A DNA stretch of 64,000 nucleotides from Thalassospira xianhensis MCCC 1A02616 (GCF_003326475.1 NZ_JPWA01000011.1:1-64000); one strand, 5' to 3'. Counted from the stretch's first letter, positions 46,647-56,966 are shown. Translations and numbers: made by a program. The notes: generated from the sequence alone by a model not told the origin.

Positions 46647-46750
46647 ACTATCAGTTCCTGGTTGTTACGAGGCCAAGTGGGGTAAACCGCTCACCTCGAT
46701 CCGCTGTATGGAGGCAAAGGTAGGCAGCACTGACGCAAACGTCAAGCGCG

Positions 46751-49700
46751 TTACAGTCTCATGATGTGTTCGGGCAGCTCTACCATCCATGGTCCATTGG
46801 TCCAAAGGATGAAACAGCGAATGCGTTTGTCCGGATACATCTGGCTTAATGCGGCCCGGTAAATCGACATCTGCCGACGATAGGCACGTGGTGTCCCCTC
46901 GACATCGCGCGGGGGCGGACGATTTGTTTTAAAATCAACGATCATGACCTCGTTTTCACGCACAACCAGACGGTCAATCTGGGCGGAAACGACGTCCCCG
47001 CCGACGATCCCGACCAGCGGCACCTCGGCCTTTGATCCGGCATCAAAAACAGGTGCAAATTCGGGATTTTCAAAAATCGCGATTGTTTCATTGGTGATTT
47101 CGCGCTGCTGGTCTGCATCAAGCGCATGAACCGGCTGGGCAAGGAACCGTTCGGTAGCTGCCCGCCTTTTGGCTTCAGGCAGATCCGGCAGCAATTCAAG
47201 CAGTTTGTGGATCAGAAGCCCGCGTTTGAAGCTTTGACCCTGATCCCCGCCCAATGGCGATTGCACAGACGGTTCTTCTTCCAGCGGGCGGCTGGGTGCC
47301 AGTGGCTTGGGCGGAAAGGCCTCGATCGGGGCGATATCGCGAATCAGGGTCCGTTTGGGCAAATCTGTCGCACCGATTGCGGTTTCGACCTTGTCGGCCC
47401 GGGGTGCTTCGCGCTGATCGGTTTCCCATACCCAGCCATCACCGGCCCAGCCGGACCCGGAAAAATCGGAAAAATCAAACGGCTCGGACCGGGCGTAGCC
47501 CTCCATCGCCTGCTGGCACAGATTGTACCAGCAATGATCGGGTGCCTTGCGCTTGCCCTGCCAGCCGCAGATATAAAGCCGGTCCTCGGCACGGGTCAGG
47601 GCCACATACAGCAGGCGATTATATTCCTGATCGCGCTTGATCGCGATACCATCACGCAGGCGGGACACCACATCGGTTTCCAGTGCCACACGCGGCAGCC
47701 AATACATCAGGTCGCGATCTTCCTGCCAGAACAGGTTGGGGGCCTGAGTCGGCACCTGCATGGTATCGGGCAGGAACACGATGGGCGCCTGCAGGCCCTT
47801 GGCCCCATGCACCGTCATGATCCGGACCTCGTCACGCCCGCTTTGTTCAAGGTCACGCTTGATTTCGGCATCGCCCGCCATCAGCCAGTGCAGGAACCCC
47901 TGCAAGGTCGGGGCGTGATCGGCTTCGTATCCCATCGCGAGGTTAAGGAATTCGTCAATCGGGTCGTTTGCTTCGATCCCGAGCCGCCCGACCAGACGTG
48001 CCCGCACCCCACGCGCATCATCACCGCGCCCGCCCAGAAGTTCGGCAAACAGTTCGAACGGACGTTCGTAGTCCACACGTCCCAGCCATTTCGACAGGAA
48101 TTGATAGGCCGAAAGGAAAGCCGGATCGGCATTATCACTGCCTGCCTTTTCGCGCAAAGCCAGCCAAAGAGTACGCGGACGGTTATGGGCGATTGCAAAT
48201 AGCTGATCATCGTCAAACCCGATCAGCGGGCTTTTGAGGACCTCGGCCAACGTCAGGTCGTCTTCGGGCATCAAAAGGAACCGGCCAAAGGCGATCAGGT
48301 CCATCACGGCAAGCTGATCGGTGATCTGCATGCGGTCAACACCGGCGACCGGGACATTGCGTTCCTTTAACGCCTTGACGACCTCGTCGACAAAGGCGGT
48401 ACGACGCCGCACCAGGATCATGAAATCACCCGCCCGTACTGGACGATCACGCGATATCAGTTTCTCGCCCGTATCGATGGCATGGCGGATACGCCCGGCA
48501 ATGACTCGCGCCAGTCTGATTTCCGGGTCTTCAAGGCGCACGATGCGGGTTGGTGGCGTCCATGGGTCTTCGGCGTCACGTTCCTGCGGTTCGACCGCGG
48601 GCCATAATTCAATCCGGCCGGCCTGCCCGACGCGGAACGGGCTGTGGCTGACATCAGCACCATCATCGCCGACACCCTGCTTTGCGATCATCCCGGCAAA
48701 GACCCGGTCCACCGTGCCCAAAACCGCATCGGTCGAACGGAAGGATATGTTCATCGGGACTTCGCGCCATTCGGCTTCGATTTCGCGTGCCCGTTCGCGG
48801 AAATAGGCCCGCATCTGGGTGAATTTTTCGGGATCTGCGCGCTGGAAGCTGTAAATCGACTGTTTCGCATCCCCAACGGCAAAGATTGTGCGTGGCTTTT
48901 CATCATGTTGCCCGGCACCGGCAAAGAATTCCTCGGCCAGAATGCGCACCACTTCCCATTGTTCGGGGTTGGTGTCCTGTGCCTCGTCAATAAGGATATG
49001 ATCAAGACCTTCGTCCAGTTTGAACAACACCCACCCGGCAATCCCGGCCTGTTGTTGCAATAACCGCAGGCTGGTCAGGATCAGATCATCATAATCAAGG
49101 CGGGCATGCAGGGCCTTTTTGGCCGCATAGCGATCCAGCATCGCATTGCCGATGCTGATCAGGGCCGCCGTCGCCCCGGCCAGGGCTGCGGCCTTGCGCA
49201 ATCGGTCGACTTCGATCAGGCGCGCGCATTCCGCTTCCAGCGCATCGGCCCCCATCGGGTGATTTTCGGCGGCCTTTTTCGTAATCAGCTTGGCGCGTGG
49301 TTCGCCCGCCGCGGTAAAGAAGACACCGCGATAATCGGAAAATACCGCCAGCCGATCCTCGATACCGGTTTTTTCAAGAAACTGGGCAAGTGCAGGGACG
49401 CGGTCCTGATCTATTTTGGTCCCGGCCTCCAACGCAGCCAAGCCGCGCATCAGGCCATCGCGGTCAAACGCATCATCAGACAGGGCCTTGCGCAATACTG
49501 CATCTTCGTCCTGCCCGACCGGAACGCCAAGGGCTGCATAAACCGCATCACGCATCCGGTTTGCACCACCATGATGGGCCAACATGCGTTTCAAACGGCC
49601 ACGTTCACGCGCCAGTTCCCCCATGACTTCGCCAAAGGCACCTTCGCGGACCTGTCCGGTCACGACCGACAGGGCATCCGCCAGATCGTCGTCCCGGCCA

Positions 49701-50212
49701 TTTCGGGCAAAGGCCAGTACTTCTTCCTGAACGTCGGCCATGGTTTCGGCCGCGGTGCGGTCATCCATGATTTCAAAATGCGGTGCCAGCCCGGCTTCGA
49801 GCGGGAAGCGGCGCAATAATGACTGACAAAAAGCATGGATCGTCTGGATTTTCATCCCGCCCGGCGCATCAAGAACCGATGCAAACAGGCGACGCGCGCG
49901 ACGCGTTTCATCGCCACTGGGTGCGGTTCCGGCCAGATTGAAAAGATCGTCATGAAGTTCACGATCTTCCATGGTGGCCCAATGACCCAGCCGTTCATTG
50001 ACGCGGTTGGCCATTTCCGCCGCGGCGGCCTTGGTAAAGGTCAGGCATAGGATGCGATGGGGCTCGGTCCCCGACAGCATCAGGCGCAGTACCCGATCCG
50101 ACAGAACCTTGGTCTTGCCGGCCCCGGCCGATGCCGACACCCAGACCGACGCCATCGGATCGGACGCATTGCGTTGCAGGATATTGGGATCGGTGCCGCG
50201 AATTTCGGTCAT
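46751..50212 (-). CDS. addA: Double-strand break repair helicase-nuclease subunit AddA
   Basis: A 1,153-residue SF1A helicase plus nuclease. Walker A ASAGAGKT has Lys33, Walker B is ILIDEAQDTNPEQW, helicase motifs IV-VI follow (VMTVHGAKGLQAPIVFLPD-like region and VALTRAEDRLYI), and the C-terminal PD-(D/E)XK nuclease has IVDFKTNR (Asp1093, Lys1095) with RRQMSIY. With AddB it resects DNA ends to a chi-like site and loads RecA. The start overlaps the addB stop as ATGA, so the subunits are translationally coupled. Confidence 0.96.
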   Translation of the reverse strand: MTEIRGTDPNILQRNASDPMASVWVSASAGAGKTKVLSDRVLRLMLSGTEPHRILCLTFTKAAAAEMANRVNERLGHWATMEDRELHDDLFNLAGTAPSGDETRRARRLFASVLDAPGGMKIQTIHAFCQSLLRRFPLEAGLAPHFEIMDDRTAAETMADVQEEVLAFARNGRDDDLADALSVVTGQVREGAFGEVMGELARERGRLKRMLAHHGGANRMRDAVYAALGVPVGQDEDAVLRKALSDDAFDRDGLMRGLAALEAGTKIDQDRVPALAQFLEKTGIEDRLAVFSDYRGVFFTAAGEPRAKLITKKAAENHPMGADALEAECARLIEVDRLRKAAALAGATAALISIGNAMLDRYAAKKALHARLDYDDLILTSLRLLQQQAGIAGWVLFKLDEGLDHILIDEAQDTNPEQWEVVRILAEEFFAGAGQHDEKPRTIFAVGDAKQSIYSFQRADPEKFTQMRAYFRERAREIEAEWREVPMNISFRSTDAVLGTVDRVFAGMIAKQGVGDDGADVSHSPFRVGQAGRIELWPAVEPQERDAEDPWTPPTRIVRLEDPEIRLARVIAGRIRHAIDTGEKLISRDRPVRAGDFMILVRRRTAFVDEVVKALKERNVPVAGVDRMQITDQLAVMDLIAFGRFLLMPEDDLTLAEVLKSPLIGFDDDQLFAIAHNRPRTLWLALREKAGSDNADPAFLSAYQFLSKWLGRVDYERPFELFAELLGGRGDDARGVRARLVGRLGIEANDPIDEFLNLAMGYEADHAPTLQGFLHWLMAGDAEIKRDLEQSGRDEVRIMTVHGAKGLQAPIVFLPDTMQVPTQAPNLFWQEDRDLMYWLPRVALETDVVSRLRDGIAIKRDQEYNRLLYVALTRAEDRLYICGWQGKRKAPDHCWYNLCQQAMEGYARSEPFDFSDFSGSGWAGDGWVWETDQREAPRADKVETAIGATDLPKRTLIRDIAPIEAFPPKPLAPSRPLEEEPSVQSPLGGDQGQSFKRGLLIHKLLELLPDLPEAKRRAATERFLAQPVHALDADQQREITNETIAIFENPEFAPVFDAGSKAEVPLVGIVGGDVVSAQIDRLVVRENEVMIVDFKTNRPPPRDVEGTPRAYRRQMSIYRAALSQMYPDKRIRCFILWTNGPWMVELPEHIMRL

Positions 50213-53200
50213 GCGTCACCATCCTTGTTCTCGTTGCCGTCCGCCGTCTCGACATCCTCGCTGCCCATCCATTCGCGAAGACGCGCCAGATGGACGTAAT
50301 CGGAATATTTCGGCGCATGATCCGGGTGCGGCACACTGAGATAAGGCGTTTTTTCATCTGCGAAGGCCTTGGCCAACACATTCACCCCCGCAACCGCATC
50401 ACGCGCCAGTTCTGCCGGCGTGGTTTTCATGCGTTTGGTGTCAATTTCGCGGATTTCACCCGCCGGATCACCGCCGGAAAGTTTCCAGAACGCCATGGAA
50501 GCCGGTGGACCAGCCGGAACATCCTTAAATCCGCCATCCTGCGCAATGGCGGCTTCAAGCGGCAATTGCGGAGCGAAGCCACTGGCAACATCGGCTTGGC
50601 TCGGCGGCATCCCGGTTTTGTAGTCAATGATCGCGATCCCGCCATCGCGCAGCACGTCAATCCGGTCCGCCCGGGCATAGACTTCGAACCCTGTCGCGGT
50701 TTCCAGCGTACCGGATTGTTCGGTATAGGATTTGCGCACATGATCACGGCGGGCGGCCTCCGTCTGGATGAACCAGCGGGCAATCCGTTCGAACCGCGGC
50801 CACCAGAACGCCCAAAGACCCGGACGGGCAGCAAGCGGCTTGAACACTTCACGTCCGATCATGATCAATTGATGTTCGCCATCCGGTGGCAGATGATCGG
50901 GATATTTCGAAATAAACTGATCAAGGGCATCATGGATAAGATTGCCGTAATCCGCTGCACCGGGATCTTCATCCACGCCATCGAGTTTGCGCAAACCAAG
51001 GATATGCCGGGCATAGATCGCATATGGATCACGCATCCATGTTTCAATCTGGGTAACCGACAAGCGCTGCGGCCGGGCCGAAACCGGTGGCGTCGGCGCG
51101 GGTCGGCCAATTTTGCGGCGCATGTCATCGCGCGGTTCATCGAGCAGATCGGCCATCGCACGCCATGCATGGGCGTCGGGTTTCTCCATTGAAACGCCCG
51201 ACTTCCGAAGAATGTTTTCAATCCGTAACAACCAGCGGGACGGCACGGTCGGCGTGCCTTCAACGCGCAAGGCACGGGTCATCACAACGTCTGGTGCACA
51301 AAATAGCTGCTGAAAATCATGGGCCGACTGACCAACGCGATGTTCTGGCGCAGGCAAGCCAAAATTGCGCCGCATCGGACGGCTCATCCACGGATCGGCA
51401 CCGGCTTCGGGGGGCCAGACACCTTCGTTCAATCCACCCAGAATGGTCAGATCGGCCTGTTGCATCTGGGCTTCGACCGTTCCCCAGATAAACAGGCGCG
51501 GATGTTTGCCAAATTTCGGACGAACGGCACGCTCTGCCATCAAGGCATCCAGAAAGGCCGCGTACCGGATACCCGGCATGGGGACGAAATCGGTTAATGC
51601 CTGAAGCAGTTCATGGACAAAATCGGCAAGGGCCTCGCCCGCTTCGCCGCGCCATAGGCGCTCCGCCCCGTCCTGCACATCGCTTGCCGCTAAGGCCTCG
51701 GCAGTCTGAATGTGACAGCGCAAGGCACCAACCGGTGAGATCGATTTTTCATCCATCAGATCAAGCAACGGTGCCAAACAGGTTTCAAACCGCGCGATCA
51801 GGTCGGAAAGCCGTGCATGATCATCACGGAGACGTTCAATCCGCGGGGTCGCATTATCCGCACCAGACGCGGTGATGCGATCAATCGTCTCGTCACGCCA
51901 ACCATCCAGCGCCACCTGCAATCCGTCCAAACCCGGACCGGGACGTGCGCCGCGCAAAACATATTGTTCCATCTGACGGGTCAGGACACGGAACTGTTCG
52001 GGCGGCAACCCTGCCGCACTTAGCGGATGTTTGAGAAGCTCCAGCAAGGGCACCGGGGCAAACTGTTCCTGCACCGCACGCACGACAAGGCGCAGATAAA
52101 TGGCAGGTGCAGTGTCATGCAAGGGGATACCGGCCGAGTCATCAACCTCAACCTCCCAGCGGCGAAGTTCGGTTGCCACGCGTCTTGCCAGTCCCCGATC
52201 CGGTGTTACCAGTGCGCATGTCTTGCCCGGCACTTCAAGTGCATCACGCATCAGAAGGGCAATTGTAGCGGCCTCTTCGCGGGCGCCGGAACAATCGACA
52301 CGCAGCACACCGTCAAGCACATCAGGTGCAAAATTACCAACATGGCGCCACTGATCGGTGGTTTGCGCCGGGCGCAGAGCTTCGCGGGCCAAACGCCGAC
52401 GTTCTTCCTGCGCGGGGTTCGCCGCCGGGACCGAGGGCCAAAGCAGAACCGTCGCCGGATCACGCCCGATATGACGCAATGTCGTACCCAAAAGATGTTG
52501 CGGATGGGTGGCATCCTCGCCAATCGCCTGCCAGTCATCCCGCGCCAAACCCGTCATCAGGCCCGGCAGGACCACACGACCATGCGGCATGTTCAAAACC
52601 GCGCTCATCAGATCGCGCAATGCCGGAAACGGGCCGGTTGAGCCTGCGACAATAATTGGTGTCGCGGGCGGGTTTTCGCGCCAAAGCGTGATCTGGGCGG
52701 CAATCAGGGCATTGCGGCGCATGGCCCGGTCGCTGACCTGATAGGTTTCGAGAATGGCGGGCCAGTGCAAGGTGAGGATTTGCAGGAATTCCAGCGTCAA
52801 TTGCCAATGTTCGGCAAATTCGGCAGGCACCAGCCCCTTAAGATCATCAAATTTGCAATTTTCGGTCTGCACCTGATCAAGAAACCGCGCCAGTTCGCCC
52901 GCAAGACGGGCGGCCTGATCCGCGGTTGGCTTATCGCCCTTGTGATCGGGCCGGTTCATGATCAGGCGGGTTAACAGCAATTTTCGTTGTAAATCCGGAA
53001 TGGATGGCGGCAGATCAAGGGCTGCCTGCTCCCCACCGGCACCATAGATTGCCAGTTCATCCTCGTCTGCCTCGCCCAGCGCGCGGATGGTTGGCAGCAT
53101 CGTCACCGCCCCATTCGATTGACGCAGAAACGCATCGCGCATCACCTTGGCCGAACGGCGATTGGGTACCATCAGGACATAGTCGGACAAGGCAACGGGC

Positions 53201-53343
53201 TGGCTGGCCGTTTCGGCAATCAGCTGTTTTGCAATCAGATCGGCAAAGGGGGCACCGGGCGGGATATAAAACAGGTTTTCCGGCTGTGCCGCCGGTGCGG
53301 CAAAGGTATCGGCGGCGTCCATATAATCGAACAGATCCGCCAT
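50209..53343 (-). CDS. addB: Double-strand break repair protein AddB (alphaproteobacterial type)
   Basis: A 1,044-residue partner of AddA with a C-terminal nuclease domain; IIDYKTGMPP (Asp907, Lys909) is its active site. Near the N-terminus, where Bacillus AddB keeps a Walker A motif, only FYIPPGAPFADLI is seen, so ATP binding is unlikely. No Cys occurs in the last 138 residues, so the four-Cys Fe-S staple of Bacillus AddB is not visible. Both absences are, as far as I know, usual for the alphaproteobacterial type. Its start shares one base with the murU stop, and its stop overlaps the addA start. Confidence 0.94.
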   Translation of the reverse strand: MADLFDYMDAADTFAAPAAQPENLFYIPPGAPFADLIAKQLIAETASQPVALSDYVLMVPNRRSAKVMRDAFLRQSNGAVTMLPTIRALGEADEDELAIYGAGGEQAALDLPPSIPDLQRKLLLTRLIMNRPDHKGDKPTADQAARLAGELARFLDQVQTENCKFDDLKGLVPAEFAEHWQLTLEFLQILTLHWPAILETYQVSDRAMRRNALIAAQITLWRENPPATPIIVAGSTGPFPALRDLMSAVLNMPHGRVVLPGLMTGLARDDWQAIGEDATHPQHLLGTTLRHIGRDPATVLLWPSVPAANPAQEERRRLAREALRPAQTTDQWRHVGNFAPDVLDGVLRVDCSGAREEAATIALLMRDALEVPGKTCALVTPDRGLARRVATELRRWEVEVDDSAGIPLHDTAPAIYLRLVVRAVQEQFAPVPLLELLKHPLSAAGLPPEQFRVLTRQMEQYVLRGARPGPGLDGLQVALDGWRDETIDRITASGADNATPRIERLRDDHARLSDLIARFETCLAPLLDLMDEKSISPVGALRCHIQTAEALAASDVQDGAERLWRGEAGEALADFVHELLQALTDFVPMPGIRYAAFLDALMAERAVRPKFGKHPRLFIWGTVEAQMQQADLTILGGLNEGVWPPEAGADPWMSRPMRRNFGLPAPEHRVGQSAHDFQQLFCAPDVVMTRALRVEGTPTVPSRWLLRIENILRKSGVSMEKPDAHAWRAMADLLDEPRDDMRRKIGRPAPTPPVSARPQRLSVTQIETWMRDPYAIYARHILGLRKLDGVDEDPGAADYGNLIHDALDQFISKYPDHLPPDGEHQLIMIGREVFKPLAARPGLWAFWWPRFERIARWFIQTEAARRDHVRKSYTEQSGTLETATGFEVYARADRIDVLRDGGIAIIDYKTGMPPSQADVASGFAPQLPLEAAIAQDGGFKDVPAGPPASMAFWKLSGGDPAGEIREIDTKRMKTTPAELARDAVAGVNVLAKAFADEKTPYLSVPHPDHAPKYSDYVHLARLREWMGSEDVETADGNENKDGDA

Positions 53344-54116
53344 CAGCCGCCCCCGGCTTTGGCTGCTTTGGCCATTCTGGCGGCACCTTCATCCGCCAAA
53401 GCTTCTGCGATGACGATTTCAGCATCGGCCAATGCTTCTGGCGTGCCGATATGGAAATAATCCCCGTCATGGACCAGACCAAAGCAGCGCCCCGATGCCA
53501 ATGCCTTGTCGTAAACCAGATTTGATGAAAACGCGCCATCAGGAGTATTTTCAAACAGCTTCGGCGACAGGATTTGAACACCGGTAAAGAAATACGGGGC
53601 AGACGCAGCATCGCCACGACGCTTCAACCGGCCATCGACCTGCCAGAAGAAATCACCCGCACCGTCATAACCAAACGCCCCTTCGACCGGATAGATCGCA
53701 AGCAACGCATCCATATGATCCGGATCGAATGCCTCTGTCAGGCGATCAAAAAGCGGCTCCGTCCCCTCGGTCCAGAAAACATCCGCATTGGCAACCAGCA
53801 CGGCCTGATCATCCAACATTGGCAGGGCCTTTTTCACCCCACCGCCTGTTTCAAGCAAGTCTTCCTCGGGCAAACAAAGAACCCGCGGCAGGGTCCGGGT
53901 GGCGACGTGGTCTACAATCATCTGACCCAGATAATGGCTGTTGACCACCGCCTGATCAAAACCCGCCAAAGCCAGCTTATCCAGTACATGATCGAGCATC
54001 GGCTTACCAGCAACCGGCACCAGCGGCTTTGGCATATGATCGGTGATCGGACGCATGCGTTTGCCAAGCCCGGCAGCCAGGACCATTGCTTGCGCCTTTG
54101 CGTTCTTATCACTCAT
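53343..54116 (-). CDS. murU: N-acetylmuramate alpha-1-phosphate uridylyltransferase (MurU type)
   Basis: A 257-residue sugar-phosphate nucleotidyltransferase. The signature LAAGLGKRMRP (13-23) with the following Lys30 in KPLVPV binds the nucleotide; LLETGGGVKKAL and VANADVFW supply sugar and metal binding. Beside the AmgK kinase it is predicted to make UDP-MurNAc directly from recycled MurNAc-1-phosphate, bypassing de novo UDP-MurNAc synthesis and giving intrinsic fosfomycin tolerance, as known in Pseudomonas putida. The C-terminal Ala-rich helix ends in Gly. Start and stop overlap neighbours by one base, so it is tightly coupled. Confidence 0.9.
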   Translation of the reverse strand: MSDKNAKAQAMVLAAGLGKRMRPITDHMPKPLVPVAGKPMLDHVLDKLALAGFDQAVVNSHYLGQMIVDHVATRTLPRVLCLPEEDLLETGGGVKKALPMLDDQAVLVANADVFWTEGTEPLFDRLTEAFDPDHMDALLAIYPVEGAFGYDGAGDFFWQVDGRLKRRGDAASAPYFFTGVQILSPKLFENTPDGAFSSNLVYDKALASGRCFGLVHDGDYFHIGTPEALADAEIVIAEALADEGAARMAKAAKAGGG

Positions 54117-55213
54117 CAGGATGCCCCCTGTTCGGACGATTGCTGTCGGCTTAAAAGTGACGGGGCCATTCGTGCCTCAGCCGGGATATGATGTCCAATC
54201 CATGCGGCTAGTTCAGGCAGATTTCGGTCTGCATCGCGCAGGATCAATTCCCAGCACCGCGGGATGAAATCGAAATACCGTCGCTTGCCTGCCTTGATCG
54301 CCAACCAGCCAAACCGGCCCAATATCCTGAAATTCCTTACCATATTGCAGGCTGCATAAGACATTTCGAAATCAGAACGATCAAGATTTTCAAAAGCGGC
54401 GTAGTATCGATCCTTCAGGCTGTTTTCAAGTTCGACACCAATATCATGACGTACATCGCGCAAAAGCGACACCAGATCATAGGGCCGCGGGGCAATTGCT
54501 GCGTCCTGAAAATCAATGATGCCGCAATCTTCGCCGCCCTCGTCATTTTCAACCAGCATCAGATTATCAACGTGATAATCACGGTGAATGATCACCTCGC
54601 CGGATTTCCAGCAGTTCGGCAACACGACCTCAAGCATGGCATCAAACTCGCTAATGGCACGGCTGCGCTTTGCAACATCCGTCACGATCAATGGCAAATA
54701 ATCGGCCTTAAAGCTTTGCAGCATGCGCTTGAAATTGTCTGGTCCGTATCGGACCAGCCCGGAATCCGCACTTTCAAACCGGGTATCACAATATTGGTGC
54801 AGGGTGATGAGCTGATCCACCGCACGCAGATAAAGTGCCGGTTTGGAGGCTTCGCTCAGATCAAGTGCGCGGGTAAAGGTCAGATCGCCAAAATCCTCGA
54901 TCAGGACAAGGCCAAGCGCAACATCGCTTGCATATATCGCGGGGATACGCCAACCCGCTTGCGAAAGCAGTGATGTCGTTGCAATAACCGGCGTGACCGA
55001 AGCCGGACGTTCCGGGTTTTCATAAATACCGTGCGGATCGACACTGATCGCGTCCGGCGGAAAATCCATCAGAAGGGCGGTCTGCCGCCCATTATCCAGA
55101 CGGTAATATTTACGCGCCGATGCATCATCAACCAGTGCGACGGGTTGAATATCAGCCCAGCCATTGTCGCGCAGAAATCTGTCGATGGCATCCTGACGTC
55201 CGATCGCGGTCAT
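54116..55213 (-). CDS. amgK: N-acetylmuramate/N-acetylglucosamine anomeric kinase (AmgK type)
   Basis: A 365-residue phosphotransferase of the APH/choline-kinase fold. The catalytic loop is HRDYHVDNLML (His210, Asp212, Asn217), followed by the metal-binding IIDFQDAAIAP (Asp235). N-terminal VDDASARKYYRLD and LLMDFPPD fit AmgK. It phosphorylates recycled cell-wall amino sugars at C1 for MurU. The ATG at 55213 overlaps the tsaE stop (ATGA) and replaces a longer frame from 55252. The operon tsaE-amgK-murU is conserved in many proteobacteria. Confidence 0.9.
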   Translation of the reverse strand: MTAIGRQDAIDRFLRDNGWADIQPVALVDDASARKYYRLDNGRQTALLMDFPPDAISVDPHGIYENPERPASVTPVIATTSLLSQAGWRIPAIYASDVALGLVLIEDFGDLTFTRALDLSEASKPALYLRAVDQLITLHQYCDTRFESADSGLVRYGPDNFKRMLQSFKADYLPLIVTDVAKRSRAISEFDAMLEVVLPNCWKSGEVIIHRDYHVDNLMLVENDEGGEDCGIIDFQDAAIAPRPYDLVSLLRDVRHDIGVELENSLKDRYYAAFENLDRSDFEMSYAACNMVRNFRILGRFGWLAIKAGKRRYFDFIPRCWELILRDADRNLPELAAWIGHHIPAEARMAPSLLSRQQSSEQGAS

Positions 55214-55686
55214 GATGCGCCCCCCGGCAGATTTGCAATGCGTTTTTCCCAATCCTTGCCATGCGGGACCAATTGAAAAACGCGCGCATCAGGATTCGAT
55301 CCGGGTTCGATATGAATATCAAGCCGGTCTTGCGGCGTCAGATATTCCAACCTATCAGGCCATTCAATCAGACTGACACCATCGGCAAAGGCATCCTCGA
55401 TATCAAGTTCGTGGATTTCTTCGGGATCGGAAAGTCGGTAAAGATCGAAATGCCAGACCGGGACCGGATCAAGTTCATAAACCTGAACCAGCGTGAAGGT
55501 CGGACTTGGAACTTCTTCATGCGGATTACCGGCAAGCGCGCGGATATAGGCGCGGCAAAACGCGCTTTTCCCCATCCCCAACGTCCCGTGCATCAGGATC
55601 ACGTCACCGGCTTTTGCCAGGGCGGCAAGCTGTCCGGCAAGGATTTCGGTACCTTTCTGATCACTGACAGTGACTGTCTTGCTCAT
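55210..55686 (-). CDS. tsaE: tRNA threonylcarbamoyladenosine biosynthesis protein TsaE
   Basis: A 158-residue P-loop ATPase. Walker A GTLGMGKS (34-41), VPSPTFTLVQVYE and the HFDLYRL segment are diagnostic. It resets the TsaBD complex in t6A37 modification of ANN-decoding tRNAs. The ATG at 55686 has ACGGA upstream and gives the usual length; the longer frame from 55794 is not family-like. First gene of the coupled operon, about 230 bp from the divergent ferredoxin-NADP reductase gene. Confidence 0.94.
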   Translation of the reverse strand: MSKTVTVSDQKGTEILAGQLAALAKAGDVILMHGTLGMGKSAFCRAYIRALAGNPHEEVPSPTFTLVQVYELDPVPVWHFDLYRLSDPEEIHELDIEDAFADGVSLIEWPDRLEYLTPQDRLDIHIEPGSNPDARVFQLVPHGKDWEKRIANLPGGAS

Positions 55687-55916
55687 GATATCCGTCGAAT
55701 AATTGTGTTCTGATCCTAGTTGTAGGGTGATGGACCCACCCTTCGCAATGATTTTACATGCATCGGATAACGCAGGCAGCAGTTTGCCAAACAACCTGCA
55801 AGAAAGGCCGGTTTACGTTGCGATAAAGGGTCCCAAATGCTATCTCGCACATGTATAGATTGGATAAAGAATTACCGCCTCCTTTATCGACCTGATGTTA
55901 TTTGGATGGAATGAAC

Positions 55917-56939
55917 ATGTCAGACGCGTCGCACAGCACCGATATCGCCATCATTGGCGCCGGCCCTGTCGGTCTTTTCGCCGTTTTCGAAGCCGGAATG
56001 CTCGGGCTTAAAACCCATGTTATTGATGCGCTTGATATGGTTGGCGGACAATGCAGCGCGCTTTATCCGGAAAAGCCGATTTTCGATATTCCGGCCCATC
56101 CGCAGATTGCCGGTCAGGACCTGATTGATCAGCTTGCCAAACAGGCCGCCCCGTTCGAACCGACCTATCATCTCGGTCAGCAGGTCACAAAGCTCGAGAA
56201 ACGTGATGATGGTCGTTTCACGCTTGAAACCTCGGTCGGGACGACCATTGATGCCGGTGCGGTTGTTATTGCCGCGGGTTGCGGTGCCTTTGGCCCGAAC
56301 AAACCGCCGATGGAAGGCCTTGAAGATTACGAAGGCAGCGGCGGCGTTCAGTATTACGTCAAACGCCGCGCCGATTTCGCCGGTAAGAAGGTTGTGATTG
56401 CCGGTGGCGGGGATTCGGCTGTTGATTGGGCGCTTTCCCTTCATGACATCGCCGAAAAGGTCATGGTTGTTCATCGTCGCCCGAAATTCCGCGCCGCACC
56501 GGACAGCAGCGCAAAATTGCAGGCCCTGGCCGAAGCCGGAAAGATCGAGATGGTCATTCCCTATCAGCTCAAGAGCCTTAAGGGTGACAATGGCAAGCTT
56601 TCCCATGTCGTCGTTGCAACGCTTAAGGGCGAGGAACTTGCACTGGAAGCAGATCACCTGTTGCCGTTCTTTGGCCTTGCCATGGAACTGGGTCCGATTG
56701 CCGATTGGGGGCTTAACCTTGATCGCAACCATATCGGTGTGACGCAGGCCACCATGGCCACTTCCGTTCCGGGCATCTTCGCGATTGGCGATATCGCGAC
56801 CTATGACCACAAACTGAAACTGATCCTGTCAGGCTTTGCCGAGGGGGCAAGCGCCATCCATGCCGCGCGCAGCTACCTGTTCCCGGACAAGGAATTCCAT
56901 TTCGAATATTCCACCACGACGGGCGTTCCAGCGGAATAA
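55917..56939 (+). CDS. Ferredoxin--NADP reductase, type 2 (thioredoxin-reductase-like)
   Basis: A 340-residue flavoprotein with an FAD motif IIGAGPVGLFAVFEAG at the N-terminus, VVIAGGGDSAVDWAL as the NADP Rossmann motif in the middle, and a C-terminal GIFAIGDIATYDHKLK that closes the FAD site. No redox CxxC is present in the NADP domain, which separates it from thioredoxin reductase and places it with YumC-type ferredoxin/flavodoxin reductases. The ATG at 55917 is favoured by GGATGGA upstream; ATG 55911 is possible. It supplies or takes electrons for Fe-S enzymes. Confidence 0.92.
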   Translation: MSDASHSTDIAIIGAGPVGLFAVFEAGMLGLKTHVIDALDMVGGQCSALYPEKPIFDIPAHPQIAGQDLIDQLAKQAAPFEPTYHLGQQVTKLEKRDDGRFTLETSVGTTIDAGAVVIAAGCGAFGPNKPPMEGLEDYEGSGGVQYYVKRRADFAGKKVVIAGGGDSAVDWALSLHDIAEKVMVVHRRPKFRAAPDSSAKLQALAEAGKIEMVIPYQLKSLKGDNGKLSHVVVATLKGEELALEADHLLPFFGLAMELGPIADWGLNLDRNHIGVTQATMATSVPGIFAIGDIATYDHKLKLILSGFAEGASAIHAARSYLFPDKEFHFEYSTTTGVPAE

Positions 56940-56966
56940 GCCCTGATCAAAAAGGAAAAGCGCACC

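Noticed and set aside
47126-48202. A 358-codon plus-strand frame opposite addA
   Set aside because: Antisense to helicase motifs; no ribosome site or recognisable domain.
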